A stretch of DNA of 64,000 nt, taken from the NCBI GenBank assembly GCA_043228905.1, contig JBHGNT010000007.1, positions 10,044,001-10,108,000 of the forward strand, given 5' to 3'. A model generated the notes under the pieces. The model had not been told where the DNA came from, did not search any database, and saw only the letters and a list, made by a program, of their open reading frames with translations. This document shows, one piece after another, positions 43,308 to 55,726 of this stretch. Position numbers and translations under genes: made by a program. Source of the DNA: Azolla caroliniana. Taxonomy: Eukaryota; Polypodiophyta. Position 1 is the first letter of the stretch. Each line of letters begins with the position of its first letter.

Positions 43308-45576
43308 GAAAAAATGGTTTGATAAAGAATGTCGTGAACCTCGAAAGTGTCTTATGGTTTTGGATGTAGTTAAGGATAAAGAGAATTACAAAAAGCATTG
43401 GCATGAGTATAAAAGGCTTATTCAAAGAAAGAGAAAAATATGGGAAGTTACTCAACAATTTATCCAAACGCAAGAGAAAGCACATGCATGTGCTAAATTT
43501 TGGGGAAATCTAAAGGGGAAACATGTTGAGAGTTATAGTGACTTAACTCTTCACAACTTGTCTATGCGTTGTAAGAATTTATATGAGTTATCTCTTGCCG
43601 AAAAGATGATGTGTTATGGTTGTATTTCACATATGCCTCCCTTCTTTACAATTGAAGATATATGCATAGGACTTAAGAAATTGGCCTCTCAAAAGGCATG
43701 TGATCTTCAATGTATAAAGGCTGAAATGCTCAAATGGACGGGAAAGGAAGCACATGTATGGATAAGCGATATGTTTCATAATGCATTGCAACAAGGTATG
43801 TCGTACGATTGGACTACAAATTGGATCAAACAATTACATAAAGGTGGAGATGTAAATAATGTAAACAACTATCGAACCATCATGGTTGGCTCATTAATGG
43901 CAAAACTGTTTGGATGTATAATGGAATCAAACATAAGTGTATGGACTGAAAAAAATGGTAAGAGAGCTTATGGACAAGCTGGCTTTCGAAAACACCATAG
44001 CACCATTGATCACCTTATCACCCTTTGAGTATTAATGAAGGAAAGTCGCCTTAGAGGTAAAGGTTTATATTGCTGCTTTGTAGACTTCAAGAAAGCTTTT
44101 GATATGGTACCTCGTGAACATCTTCAGAGGCAAATGGAAGAACTTGAGGTGTCAAGTGAATATATGGTTGCAATTTCTCGAATTTATGACAAGGTTATAT
44201 GTTGTGTGTGCATGAGAGATCAACTTTCAGATTTTTAAAACAGCACTATTGGTGTTAAGCAAGGATGCCCACTCTCACCAACACTATTTGGTCTATGCAT
44301 TGATAAATTGGAAGAAATGGTTACCAAGTTTGCAAAGGAAGAATGTGTTAAAGAAGTTGCCATTGGGAATGTTGTGATTATGCTTTTGTTATATGCAAAT
44401 GATGTAGTGCTTTTTGCAAATACTTTAGGAGATGCACAAAAGCTTATGAAGGCATTGGAAAATTTGTGCATGCATACTAAATTAAGTGTCAATAGCTCTA
44501 AAACAAAGATTATGTTTGTGAAGAGCCAAAAAAGAGATAAACCCTACATTATGTACAACAATGAGGCACTTGAATGTGTGGAAACTTCAAATATCTTGGC
44601 CTTGAAGTTCCTTCAAATCATAGATGGAATGAATTTGCTACACGCCGCTTAAAGGCGGGGTAAGCGAGCATACTATGTATTTCAAAACACATGCAATCTT
44701 GGAGATATTAAGTGTTGGGTCCTCAAGAAATATCTTTTCAACACTTTGGTGACACCAGTTCTTCTCTACGGTAGCATCCCTAAATCTATGTGGAAAGAGT
44801 TTGAAAATGTCCAAAAACATTTTCTTACAAAGTTTCTACAAGTTAAGAAACAAACGCCCTACACCCTCCTCCTTGAGACGGGATCGCTTCCCATTGAGAT
44901 CATGGCCATGGAAAGGGTTGTTGAATATAGGCTTAAGGTTCAAAAAAGTCCCTCACATTGACTTCCTAGAATTGCGTGTGAAGCAAGCCAAAAGATCCAA
45001 AATTTTGTGTTCTGGTTGGATGTAAGATATAGAAAAATGGTTTGGTAGATGGGATGCGAGACACTTGCTTCATGATGCATCATTAGATTCCTCTGTAAAT
45101 GAGGCCTTTTTGCAACGCCAATGTATCATGACATGGGACAAATGTGGAGGCTCACGCTTCACACATTATACTACACATGTTGCACCTAACTACAAAACCA
45201 TATTCTTTGCGGAACGGGGAAATCGTACACATCGATACATGTTAGAGCCCATACCATTATCTACCATTCGAACCATTGCTTCCATGAGACTTAGCTCACA
45301 TGCATTGCGATGTGAAACAGGGTGTTGGGGCACAAGTGATGAGAGTGGTCGGCTATGCACACTTTGCCCTAAACAAGTTCATGAGTCTGAGTATCACACT
45401 TTGATACAATGCTCTGCCTTTGATCATATTCGACCATGCTTTCCACATCTCTTCGACCGAGCCCAATCCTTGCATGAATTCCTCTCACAACCACAATCTG
45501 CACTATCGATTCCAACATTCATTGGTAAAGTTCTTGAACATCGAGAGTCACTACTCACTTTCACACGTATCACGTG
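43308..45576 (+). pseudogene. LINE reverse transcriptase and C-terminal zinc domain
   Basis: It continues from KKWFDKEC at about 43308. RT blocks: GQAGFRKHHSTIDHL near 43975, FVDFKKAFDMVPRE near 44080, GVKQGCPLSPTLF near 44252, and the catalytic box as LLYANDVVLFA near 44390 (Asp to Asn in YxDD). The C-terminus carries CTLCPKQVHESEYHTLIQC near 45360. Stops at 44026, 44236 and 44650 and a frameshift near 44930 break it. Seed-plant L1 elements usually have GLRQGDPLSP; the GVKQGCPLSP form suggests another LINE clade. Confidence 0.88.
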
Positions 45577-45592
45577 AAATGTAATATTTTTG

Positions 45593-45629
45593 GTCTCATA
45601 GGTCATATTTGACCTCCGAAGACGATAAT

Positions 45630-45719
<90 letters not shown>

Positions 45720-45730
45720 TCGACTTGATA
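45593..45730. repeat. LINE tail and TC/CA microsatellite, end of gypsy 5' LTR
   Basis: The LINE tail (GGTCTCATAGGTCATATTTG…AATATAATC) runs into about 65 bases of TC repeats and then a CA run. The last bases, CTTGATA at 45724-45730, correspond to CTTGACA at the end of the 3' LTR (57019-57025), so the gypsy LTR ends here. Confidence 0.75.
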
Positions 45731-45823
45731 GTTTGAACCAAAATTTTCTTTCCTTCCTCATTTCTTTCTCTTCCAAGAACCTTAATAAGTTTCCTTCTTT
45801 CTTTTCCTCTTCCCTCATAAGTT

Positions 45824-46960
45824 ATGGAGTCCATGAGCAAACGGGGAATATATGTGCATCCTTTCTGAACTCGACATGCTCACGAATAAATTTGTGGCAT
45901 TAGGGCAAGAAAATCAATGGCTACTCAAGGACCTACAACACGTGAGTACCGAGAAAGTGCAACAATATGAAAAGTTGTCACAATAGGTTCGCCAACTCGA
46001 GGCTACTATATTATCATTACTGGACCAAGCATTGAGGGTTCAAAACTACCCCAAAGAACCGAAGATTAGCCTCCCTGCTAAGTTTGATGGTACGAGGTCT
46101 CTATTTCGAGGCTTTTTGAATCAAGTACGTTTGGTTATTTAGTTACATCCTAATCGGTACCCAATGAAAGTTGCTCGTGCAGGATTAGTAGGAACCTTGC
46201 TAAGTAAGTAGTATAACACTAGCATGTTTTGCACCACACCTCGAGAAGAAATCACCATCGTTGGAGGATTTTGAGGCGTTTGTTAAGGAGTTTCAAGCTA
46301 GCTTCGGAGACACCGACAACACTAGGACAACAATAAACAAGATTCAAAGGCTCCGACAAGGAGATCATCCCGCATCGGCTTACGCAGCCGATTTTTGTCT
46401 CTTGGCATGCGATATCCCTTGGGATGAGGCGACTCTAATGGATCAATTCCATCAAGGTTTGCGTAATCATGTCAAAGATCTTCTTACCTTCCATGAAGAT
46501 CTGACATCTCTTACAGAGGCAATTAGTCGAGTTGTGCGATGTGATAATCGCCTATTTGAGCGATGTTCGGAGCGCCAACAAATGTTATGCCGCCAACCGG
46601 AACAAACGTACACTTCTGTAGTCGCAACGCCTCCACAAGTTTCTAGACCCATCACGAGGGATGGCACAACTTCAATGGAAATAGAGTCAACACAACGTTA
46701 GGGGCCCTTATCGGATGTTGAGAAGCAACAACGTCGAGCACACCGTTTATGTCTATATTGTGGGGTTCCAGGATATATAGCCGTGAACTGTCCACATAAA
46801 CCTAGACGTCAAGTATACCAAGTAAGTGCACAAGAAAACCCTACTTCAAGCTCCATTATTACTTCTAATAACATAAATAAGCCTAATAGTTCATGCCATG
46901 AGAATAGATTCAATGTCTTGAGCCAATTAGAGGATGTGTTAAACGAGTAAGTGTGGCCAA
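45824..46960 (+). pseudogene. Chromodomain-gypsy gag, broken
   Basis: The N-terminal part (about 45870-46010) encodes a coiled coil (MLTNKFVALGQENQWLLKDL). Then comes KISLPAKFDGTRSLFRGFLNQV and the gag core at 46261-46701 (FEAFVKEFQASFGDTDN, IQRLRQGDHPASAYAADF). A zinc knuckle near 46755 reads CLYCGVPGYIAVNC, with the His changed to Tyr. Stops at 45984, 46139, 46208, 46272 and 46699 break it. Gag packages the element RNA; this copy cannot. Confidence 0.78.
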
Positions 46961-47039
46961 AATAGGAGCCATTTGGTTGGACCATCCTAGATATGTAGAG
47001 TTAGTTCCTAGTCGTGGTTCCATTTCATCAAATCAAGCT

Positions 47040-47403
47040 AGTTGAGTTTTTTCTACACAAGTTGAGCTTAGCACATCTACATGTCATCGAGTCCTAGCCT
47101 CTGCCCTCCTAGATTGTGGAGTTAACTCTTGCTTCATGGATTGTGAGTTTGCATTGACACAAAACATCGTCTTGAATAAGCTCCCGAACCCAGTAGCCAT
47201 AGAAGTCATCGATGGCCGTCCCATAGCATCAATTGATATAGTCGAAGATTCCGAGCCAATTCGTGTAGTTCTTGGTGATTTGGCAAGCATAATCTCTTTC
47301 AACATTATTCGTAGTCCAAAACACCCATTAGTTCTAGGTCTCCCTTGGTTTGAACTACATAACCCGAAGATTGATTGGATGAAAAGAACAATTGAGGAGT
47401 CCT
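47040..47403 (+). pseudogene. Chromodomain-gypsy protease
   Basis: ASALLDCGVNSCFMD near 47100 is the retropepsin active-site region, with Asp-Cys-Gly in place of Asp-Ser-Gly. Later HPLVLGLPWFELHNPKIDW is the conserved end of a chromovirus protease. The frame stops at 47403, just before RT. Confidence 0.75.
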
Positions 47404-47516
47404 AAGAAAAAAGAACTACACTCGCATCCCTCAACACTCCGATATTTGATACTGGATCCCATAAGCTATCAACTATCTCTCTCCATCAGTTACATGAGGA
47501 AGGGTGGAATGAGGAC

Positions 47517-48918
47517 ATGTTCGTATTTGTGATCGTAGCAACTCCATCAAGCCCATCACCCGTCTTATCGAAGCCAGACGTCCAATTACCAAAAAAATAC
47601 AAAGAGTTCTTAGACGTCTTTGATAAGGTGAAGGCAAATACAGTGCTAGAGCATAGGCCATATGACTTCCCTATTGACTTACAACCAGGGAAAGAACCGC
47701 CATGGGGGCCAATTTATAATCTCTCACCTGTAGAGCTAGAGATTTTGCGGGAATATATCGATGAGAACCTGTCAAACGGATTCATCTAGCATTCTAGATC
47801 CTGTACTGGTGCACCTACAGTCTTTGTTAAGAAGAAAAACGGGTCTCTTCGGTTGGTCGTGGATTATCGAGGGCTGAACAAAGTGACTATCTAGAATAAA
47901 TATGCTTTACCATTGATCTCGAACCTTTTGGAAAGTCTCCGTGGAGCAAAATATTTCACAAAATTGGACCTTCGCGGTGCATATAATCTAGTTCAAATTC
48001 ATCCAGGGGATGAATGGAAGACTGCTTTTCGCACTCGCTATGGACATTTCAAGTATACCGTGATGCCATTCGATCTCACAAATGCACCAGCAGTTTTCCA
48101 ACATATGGAAAATGATATTTTTCAAGATTTTCTTGATATCTTCACTATAGTTTACCTAGACGACATTTTGATCTACTCGAAGACTAAAGAGGAGCATGAT
48201 AAACATGTTCGTTAGGTATTACGTCGACTACGAGAATATAGTCTCCATGCAAAATTAGAAAAGTATAGTTTTGGCCAGAATCAAGTGGAGTTTTTGGGGT
48301 ATGCTGTATCATCAACTCGTACCTCTATGGATCCAATGAAGGTTCAAAAATTTTTAGATTGGCAAACGCCCCTTTTAGTGCAATGTTTTCTTGGGTTTGC
48401 AAATTTTTATCATAAATTCATTAAAAATTATTCCAAGGTCGTGCTTCCGCTCACCCAACTCACACTCAAAAATCAACCATTCATATAGAGTTCAGAGTAA
48501 CCGAGGCATTCGAAAGTTTAAAATGAGCATTTACAATAGCCCCAAAACACGCTTCATCCTTGAAGCTGATGCGTCCGACTTTGCATTACGAAGTTTTCTA
48601 TCGCAGACTGGAGCTGACAAGCAGCTAAATCCTATTGCTTTTCATTCCCGAAAATTTGAAGCTGTAGAGATTAACTACGAGATCCATGACAAAGAGCTTC
48701 TGGCAATAGTGGATTCTTGTCAACAATGGTGACATTTTCTGGAAGGTTCTTCTCAACACATCATTGTCTACAATGATCACAAGAAACTGACATATTTCCA
48801 AAATGCTCGAGTCTTAAGTCGACGACAAGCTCATTGGGCGCAATTTTTTACTCACTTCGACTTTGTAATCATATATCTCCCAAGGATGCAGCAAGGAAAA
48901 GCGGATGCTCTTTCTTGA
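47517..48918 (+). pseudogene. Chromodomain-gypsy RT and RNase H
   Basis: [22 protein letters not shown] near 47835, [16 protein letters not shown] near 47950, [14 protein letters not shown] near 48060, and an intact catalytic [11 protein letters not shown] near 48147. RNase H: FILEADASDFALRS near 48553, and LSRRQAHWAQFF…GKADALS near 48820-48915. Stops at 47788, 47893, 48213, 48486 and 48730 break it; several are single-step changes from Gln or Trp codons. Confidence 0.88.
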
Positions 48919-49289
48919 CGCTCTTATATGGAACTTCGTCCAGGAGAACCAGTTTTTGAGCATAAAAAACAAATCCTTTTGGGTCCTAATCGCCTACAAT
49001 TAATGGCAGTTCATTCCATAACCACACTTGGGGATTCCACTCTTCTTGATTCCATTCGAGATCATATGGCTACTGATGTGTTCGCAAAAGATGTTTTGGA
49101 TCATATCATCCCAGATCGTGCTTCTTGCTCGCAGACGCAAAACCCCCATACTGACTATAGTCATTCTATTGGCATGGTGGTTTTCTGTTTCGACAAAACC
49201 TATTGTATGTTCCTGATGGTCCCCCACTCTTGCAAGACTTACAACATTGCCATGATACACCAATGGTTGGACATTTTGGAGTCGCCAAA

Positions 49290-50590
49290 ACTCTAGAATT
49301 AGTTTCTTGACGATATGGGTGGCCTCGACTTCGTCATTTTGTGAAGAAATATGTTCATGGTTGTGATACATGTTGTCGATCAAAGAGTCCTCCACACCGA
49401 TCATATGGTTTACTACAACCACTTCCAATTCCTGAAAATCCTTGGAAGTCTATATCCTTGGATTTCATTGCCGATCTCCTAGTTTCGAGGGGTTTCCATA
49501 CCATTCTAACCGTGGTCAATCGACTTACCAAGATGACACATTTCTTCCCATGTACAAAGTCTATTACTAATCAAGAGATAGTTGATCTAGTTATGTGGGA
49601 GGTATTCAAGCATCATGGTCTTCCAGACAATATTATTAATGATCGAGGTTCACAATTAATCTCAAAGTTTTGGAAGCACATGTTAAAACTTCTCTAAGTT
49701 TCGGCTACGCTTTATTCGGGCTATCATCTAGAGACTAATGGCCAAATCGAGCGTACCAACCAGACTTTGGAGCAATATCTTTGTTTTTTCATCAACTATC
49801 AACAAGATGATTGGGTTGATTTTTTGCACTTGGCTAAATTCGCTTATAACAACTCGATCCATTCTTCTACAGGATATTCTCCATTTTTCACAAATACGGG
49901 TTCTCATCCTCGTTGGACGATGACTAAACACCCCGGAGTTCCTATCAACCCTATTATTATGGATTGTCTTAGTCGCCTCCAAGAAATTCACGCTACCATA
50001 CGATGACTGAACACCTCAGAGTTCCTATCAACCCTGCTGCTATGGATCGTCTCAATCGCCTCCAAGAAATTCACTCTACCATTCTCCACAATTTGCGTGA
50101 TTCTCAAAGTACATACAAGAGGATTGCGGACCGTCATCACCTAGACTCCTCAAAAAAGTTTCATGTTAGGGATCGTGTATGGCTTATACAACACAACATC
50201 AAGACCACTAGGCCTTGCAGTAAAATAGATTACCAACGCTTTGGCCCGTACGAGATCACTGGTAAGATAAGCGATGTTGCATTTCGTCTTGGCCTCCCTC
50301 CTCACATGCATATTCACCCGATGTTTCATGTCTCCCTTCTCGAACCTTACACCACAAGTTCAATACCAGGTCGTCTTACAACTTCCCCACCACCTCTAGA
50401 GTTTTTGGAAGGACCGGACTTTGAGGTTGCTGCCATTCTCGATTCCAAGATCGTGCGTAACAAGTTTGTTGAGAGACAAGCTCAACATCGGCTAGATCGG
50501 CTGAAGAAGCCGAGGACCGGATCGGTTGGGACCGATCGGTTAGGCCGAGTGCGTAAACCGGGAGTCATTAGGAAAGATATTCGGTGAGGA
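49290..50590 (+). pseudogene. Chromodomain-gypsy integrase and start of chromodomain
   Basis: The zinc-binding part HGCDTCCRSK is near 49357. The catalytic core has SLDFIADLL near 49457, INDRGSQLISKFW near 49636 and LETNGQIERTNQTLEQYL near 49733 (D, D, E). GPYEITGKISDVAFRLGLPPHMHIHPMFHVSLL near 50245-50340 is the C-terminal domain. ILDSKIVRNK starts the chromodomain and is cut at 50466 by a copia LTR. A tandem duplication lies at 49918-50085. Stops at 49294 and 49695 break it. Confidence 0.87.
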
Positions 50591-50859
50591 ATATATTTGG
50601 GAGTTAGTGTAGGAGCTCTCAATGAGCATTGAAGTACTGTCACTACTTCGGTTAGTCCTTCTAGGACTTGTATAAAAGTGTTCTCTGAGCACGTCTTATG
50701 TACAGACTGAGTATTATTGTTGAATATAGTTTTTGTGTCTTCTCTCTCACTCTCTCTGTCTCTCCCGCGTATACCGTGTAAGCTCAAGCTCTCCATTAAA
50801 CCTGAGTTTCCTTCCTTCTGTTCGGTCTTAATACCTGCTTCCGCACGCTACTTTTTACA
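50467..50859 (+). repeat. 5' LTR of copia B1
   Basis: Starts TGTTGAGAGACAAG, ends CTTTTTACA. A TATA-like GTATAAAAGTG lies near 50670 and a TCTC-rich leader near 50740. Confidence 0.92.
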
Positions 50860-50931
50860 TGGTATCAGAGTGCAAGGGTTGAGAACCTCTCTGTAGCCGA
50901 CACAGCTTGACGAAGAAAAACGAGAAGAACG

Positions 50932-53900
50932 ATGGATAGAGGCATGGCGAGCTCGCTTCCAACAGAGAAGCTCGACAGAATCAACTACGCGTCTTGGTCC
51001 TACAAGATACACCAATACCTGCTCGGGCACGGCTACTGGAGTTATGTCGAAGGAGCTAATGACGCGGCACCCGAATCGACACACAGAGACTTCCCGTCGT
51101 GGGAGTAATCGGCGAGCAGGGTATTGTACTACTTCGCGTCGTGTGTGGGCGAACAACTATTGAGCTATGTTCGGGATGCAAAGATGCCGAAGGGTGCGTG
51201 GGAAAATCTGAAGAAGAATTTCGCCGCGAGCACCACAGCCAGGAAGCTTCAGCTCCGACAGGAGTTCAACAACCTACGACAACGCCACTTGTCGGTGGCG
51301 GACTATACCTCGAAGATCAAGGATATCTGCGATTCCCTCACCTCCATAGAGGTGAACATCGAGGAGAGCGAGATGGTCCAGATCTGTCTCGGAGGTTTAG
51401 CGTCGAAGTTCGGAGCGTTCCGAACGGCTGTGTGTACCCGGGAGAATACGCCATCCTTTTTCAACTTACAGTCGTTGCTCCTGGTAGAGGAGAATCACGC
51501 GGGTGCGTCGACGAGCACACACACCGACAGCAAGATGTTGTACACGGAGGAAGAAAGGCCCCGTGGTCGTGGCGGACGAGGCGAGTCGGTACGCAATGGA
51601 AGCGGCCGACGAGATCAAGGAAGATGGCACCGAAGTGATGCCGACAGCAACTTCGGACCCTCCGGAAACAGGGGGAATCGAAGCGATGAGAACCAGCAAG
51701 GGAAGGCCATCGCCGAGTGCTAGTACTATGGCAAGAAAGGCCACAGGGAAAGTCAGTGCTGGAAGAAGCGCACCGATTCGGAGAGAACCGGTTCCAGAAA
51801 CGGTTGCGAACATACCGACAAGGGTAATCGGCAGCGATCACACTACGCCCAAGACTCTGGGAGAGTCGGAGAAGGGTTTGTCTTCAGGATGAGACACGAA
51901 GCAAACTGAATGAAACAGACCACCCCGAGATCGCACGAGGTGTGGTACGTAGACTCCGGCGCGTCAAACCACATGACGAGCCATAAGGAGTAGTTCTTGA
52001 ACCTTGAAAAACCGATACAACCTAGAGTAGTCGCAACTGGAGACGACACTCCGCATCCGATCGCGAATGTCGGAGAAGTTCCCCTTAGCCATGTCGGGCA
52101 GAAAGGGAAACTCATGAACGTGTTGCACATTCCGACAATCACGAAGAACTTGGTCTCGGTGGGACAGATCATCGACCAAGGGATGGAGGTTCGGTTTACA
52201 CACCTCGGGTGCTTCATTGAGGAAGAAGGCCGTGTGATTGCGCAAGGGCGCAGAGACGGGAGGATGTTCATCCTCGACTCCACTAACGGCGGCACCGCAA
52301 TGTTCGCGAAGGGAAGAAAACCGAGTCGGACATCGACTTGTGGCATAGGCGGATAGGCCACATCAACTACCAGCGGCTTCAAGATCTGCAATCGAAACAG
52401 GTAGTGTTCGGATTGCCCAAATTTAGTGGCCGAAAGGCACAAATTTGTGAAGCCTGCCAGCTCGGGAAGCAACACCGACTTCCTTTCCCCAACGAGCAAA
52501 ACTGGAGCCGGAACAAGCTCGACCTTATACACTCCAATGTATGGGGGCCGGCACAAAACGTTAGTCTTGGCAGGAGCCGATATTTCGTCTCCTTCATCGA
52601 CGACCACACGCGGCACATGTGGATCTACCTCATTGAGAGGAAGAGCGAAGTCTTCGACCGTTTCCGGGACCTCAAAGGGTTCGTGGAAGCCGAAACAGGA
52701 CGAAAGATCAAGTGCTTGCAGTCGGATGGCGGGAAAGAGTTCTTTTCCGGTCAATTCAACGGTTACCTACAACAAATGGGAATTCGCCGCGAATGCAGTT
52801 GTAGATACACGCCAGAGCAAAACGGCGTGGCCGAGAGGAAGAATCGGTCAGTTGTGGAAGCGGCACGGGCAATGCTGGAGGAGAAGAGCTTGCCCAAGTT
52901 CTACTGGGCCGAGGCAGTAAGGACCGCGGTATACATCCAGAACCGGATTGGAGACAAGGTGTCGGCGCACGAGCTATATTTCGGAACGAAGCCGAACTTG
53001 TGACACTTGAGGGTGTTCCGTAGAATTGCGTATGTGCATATACCAAAGGAGAAAAGGAGGAAGCTGGACGGAAAGGCCGAGAAATGCATCTTGGTCGGTT
53101 ACTCGGACGAGCGAAAGGGTTATAAGTGTTATAACCCTTGCACCAAACAAGCACGTGTCAGCCGCGACGTTGTGTTTGACGAGTCCACGTCCTGGTACCT
53201 GCCCCGGACTACGAACCTCGACTCCAATCCGAGCTCGGACGATGAGGTCAGCGAGGCCGAGATGCCTCCGGATGAGCCCGAAATCGAGATCCGCGAAGAG
53301 AGTCCGATTTCACTCCGGTTAAGTAGACCGATTGGACGACTGAGTCGGTACGACCAGTCCGATGAAGAGTCGGCGAGTAGTGGAGACCCGGCCGTGCATT
53401 CCCCGCACAGGAAGCCGAGAAGACGTCTTATGCGCAAAGAGAAAGGGAAGAAGAAGGTGTCGGATTCCGGCACGGAAAGGAACGAGTCAAACCGATGCGA
53501 GTCCGACTCTGAGGGAACCGGTGACGAGTCTTTAAAGATGAAGACCGCGTCAACCGAGAAGGCCTCGACATCGGCTAATGTGAGATTACGCCGATCTACC
53601 CGCCAGAAGAATCCTGTTTTGCAGTTCGAATACAACGAGTACATGGCACATCATTGTGCGTACATGACCCGTGTAGCGGAAGTGCGTGAGCCGGAGAGTT
53701 ACGCAGAAGCGGCGAAGGACGCGAATTGGCGCGCCGCGATGGAGAAAGAGATGCACGCATTGGCGGAGAACGAGACCTGGGACCTGGTTGATGCACCGAA
53801 GGGTGTGAAGCCGATCGGGTGTAGGTGGGTGTACAAAGTCAAGTACAACACCGATGGCTAGTGGCAAAGGGCTACGCACAGAAACACGGCATCGACTACG

Positions 53901-55459
53901 ATGAGACGTTTGTGCCGGTCGCGAAAATGACGATCGTCCGTGTTTTGTTCGCAGTAGCCGCGGCCAAGGCGTGGCACCTACATCAGATGGATGTAAAGAA
54001 TGCGTTCGTACAAGGTGACCTTGAGGAACAGGTGTACATGGTACAGCCCCCTGGATTTCACTCTGGAACGAACTCCTTGGCAATATGCCGACTGAAGAAG
54101 TCCCTTTACGGACTGAAGCAAGCCCCGCGTGCTTGGAACGCGAAGATCACGCAACGACTGCGTCGGTTGGGCTTCGTCACGTCAAAATCGGACTCTTCCC
54201 TGTTCATCCGGAAAGGTCGACTCGGACCGGTTAGTATTTTACTGTATGTTGATGACTTGGTCATCACCGGCGCCGACCTAGGTGAAATCCACCGCGTGAA
54301 GCTCCAGCTTGCGGCATCGTTCGACATGAAAGATCTAGGGGACCTTCATTACTTCCTCGGGATCGAAGTGATCCGTACCCCCGAAGGCATATTGATTAGC
54401 CAATGTCATTACGTGTTGACTATGCTCTTCAAACTCGGGATGGCCAACTGTAAGTCCATGTCGACTCCTCTGGACAGAACCGTCAAGCTTCGTCCCGATA
54501 CGGGAAAGGTATGCGACCCGACGAGGTTCCGACAAATTGTCAGTAGCCTCATATACTTGACCATCACCCGACCCTACCTTAGTTATCCGCTCGGAGTGAT
54601 CAGTCAATTCATGGCACGACCTACCGAGGAGCACCTTCAGTGAGCGCAACGCGTACTTCGGTACATAAGCGGCACTAAGGACCGCGGATTGCTATATCGG
54701 ACCGGTGCAGCCGCGTAGTTAGTCGGCTACACCGATGCTGATTGGGCTGGCAACGCCGCCGATCGCCGATCCACGTCCGGATACGCGTTCTCCCTCGGGA
54801 GTGCCGCGATCGCGTGGAGCAGTAAGAAGCAGCCGACAATTGCACTGTCGAGCACCAAAGCTGAGTACCGAGGAGCGGCTGTTGCGACATGCGAAGCCAT
54901 ATGGTTGAAGCGGCTTCTTAAGGACCTGCAAGAGGAGGTGTCAGATCCGACGACGATCTACTGCAACAACCTCAGCAGCATCCAGCTCGCGAGAAACCCT
55001 GTTTTCCACGCACAGACCAAGCACATTGAGGTGCACTACCATTTCGTCCGTGAGCGTGTCCTTTCCAGTGAAGTCGAACTTCAGTACGTGCCGACGGATC
55101 AACAGACTGCCGACATCTTCACAAAGCCGCTTGGTCTGGACAAGTTGCGGCAATTCTCAGGTGCGCTCGGGTTGCGTCACCTTGACGTGCCGAACTTGAG
55201 GGGGAGAACAGTCCCGAACGACCAAGCAAGGCAGCAGGAAAGGAGCGGACACCGCGACACCGAGTCGGTTGACAAGTTCGACATCGGATCGGCTGAAGAA
55301 GCCGAGGGCGGACCCGCGGAAAAGTTCGGAAGCAGACAGAAGGGGAGCAACCGAAGGAGAGAGCCGAAGCCAACCACGCATGGGGAAGATGACGACATCG
55401 AAGGTGAGAAGACCGAAGACGAGTTGGAGACAGCCAACTCGGACGAGAGCGAAAACTGA
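50932..55459 (+). pseudogene. Copia B1 gag-pol, few lesions
   Basis: Gag starts MDRGMASSLPTEKLD at 50932. The zinc knuckle near 51720 has lost its first cysteines (stop, then YYGKKGHRESQC). Protease VDSGASNH is near 51953, the integrase HHCC region 52338-52470, catalytic HSNVWGPA near 52530 and SDGGKEFF near 52722, RT from about 53840 with LLYVDDLVI near 54241, and RNase H about 54720-55130 ([22 protein letters not shown]). Stops or breaks occur near 51107, 51721, 51908, 51991, 52355, 53002, 53859, 54641 and 54717. After RNase H the frame runs on for about 90 Glu/Lys/Arg-rich codons to 55459. Confidence 0.92.
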
Positions 55460-55726
55460 TCGGAGGTAGCCGAGTCGGTCCGAATGTTTGATTCAGATAC
55501 GCTGAATCAACCGAGGCCCAAGCAGAAGAAAAGGCAACAGGAGAAGCGTCAACACCGCAACAGCAGAAGAGCTAATAAGGGCCACATGAGCAAACAAGCC
55601 GACCGGAAGGGTCGAACCGCGCGGAGTCGAACAGGTCGAGGAGCGCGAGCAAGGCGTGAAGCCAGGAGGAACCGGAGCTGTGAGCCCAAGGATCCCGAAG
55701 AGCCTCGAGTTGAGCTTGAGGGGGAG
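55207..55726 (+). other. Extra segment between two polypurine tracts of copia B1
   Basis: ACTTGAGGGGGAG at 55194-55206, right after the RNase H end (LRG), duplicates the true tract GCTTGAGGGGGAG at 55713-55725. The segment between them encodes a charged C-terminal extension and a basic 82-codon frame (55484-55732, rich in Arg, Lys and Gln). It also holds GACAAGTTCGACATCGGATCGGCTGAAGAAGCCGAG (55269-55304, in pieces), resembling the start of the LTR. A past duplication of the PPT/LTR junction would explain this. Confidence 0.6.

Larger units (their letters stand above)
30450..45655 (+). mobile_element. LINE with APE-type endonuclease, split twice
   Basis: The LINE pieces are about 30450-31106, 36335-36655 and 43304-45655, about 3.3 kb in total. 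It encodes an APE-type endonuclease and an RT with a Cys-rich C-terminus. The tail reads TTTTTGGTCTCATAGGTCATATTTGACCTCCGAAGACGATAATATAATC in pieces, then a TC microsatellite. It inserted into the TC tract of the gypsy 5' LTR, so exact ends are blurred. Removing the copia (31107-36334) and TIR (36656-43303) inserts with one target copy each restores the frame at both sites. Confidence 0.88.
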
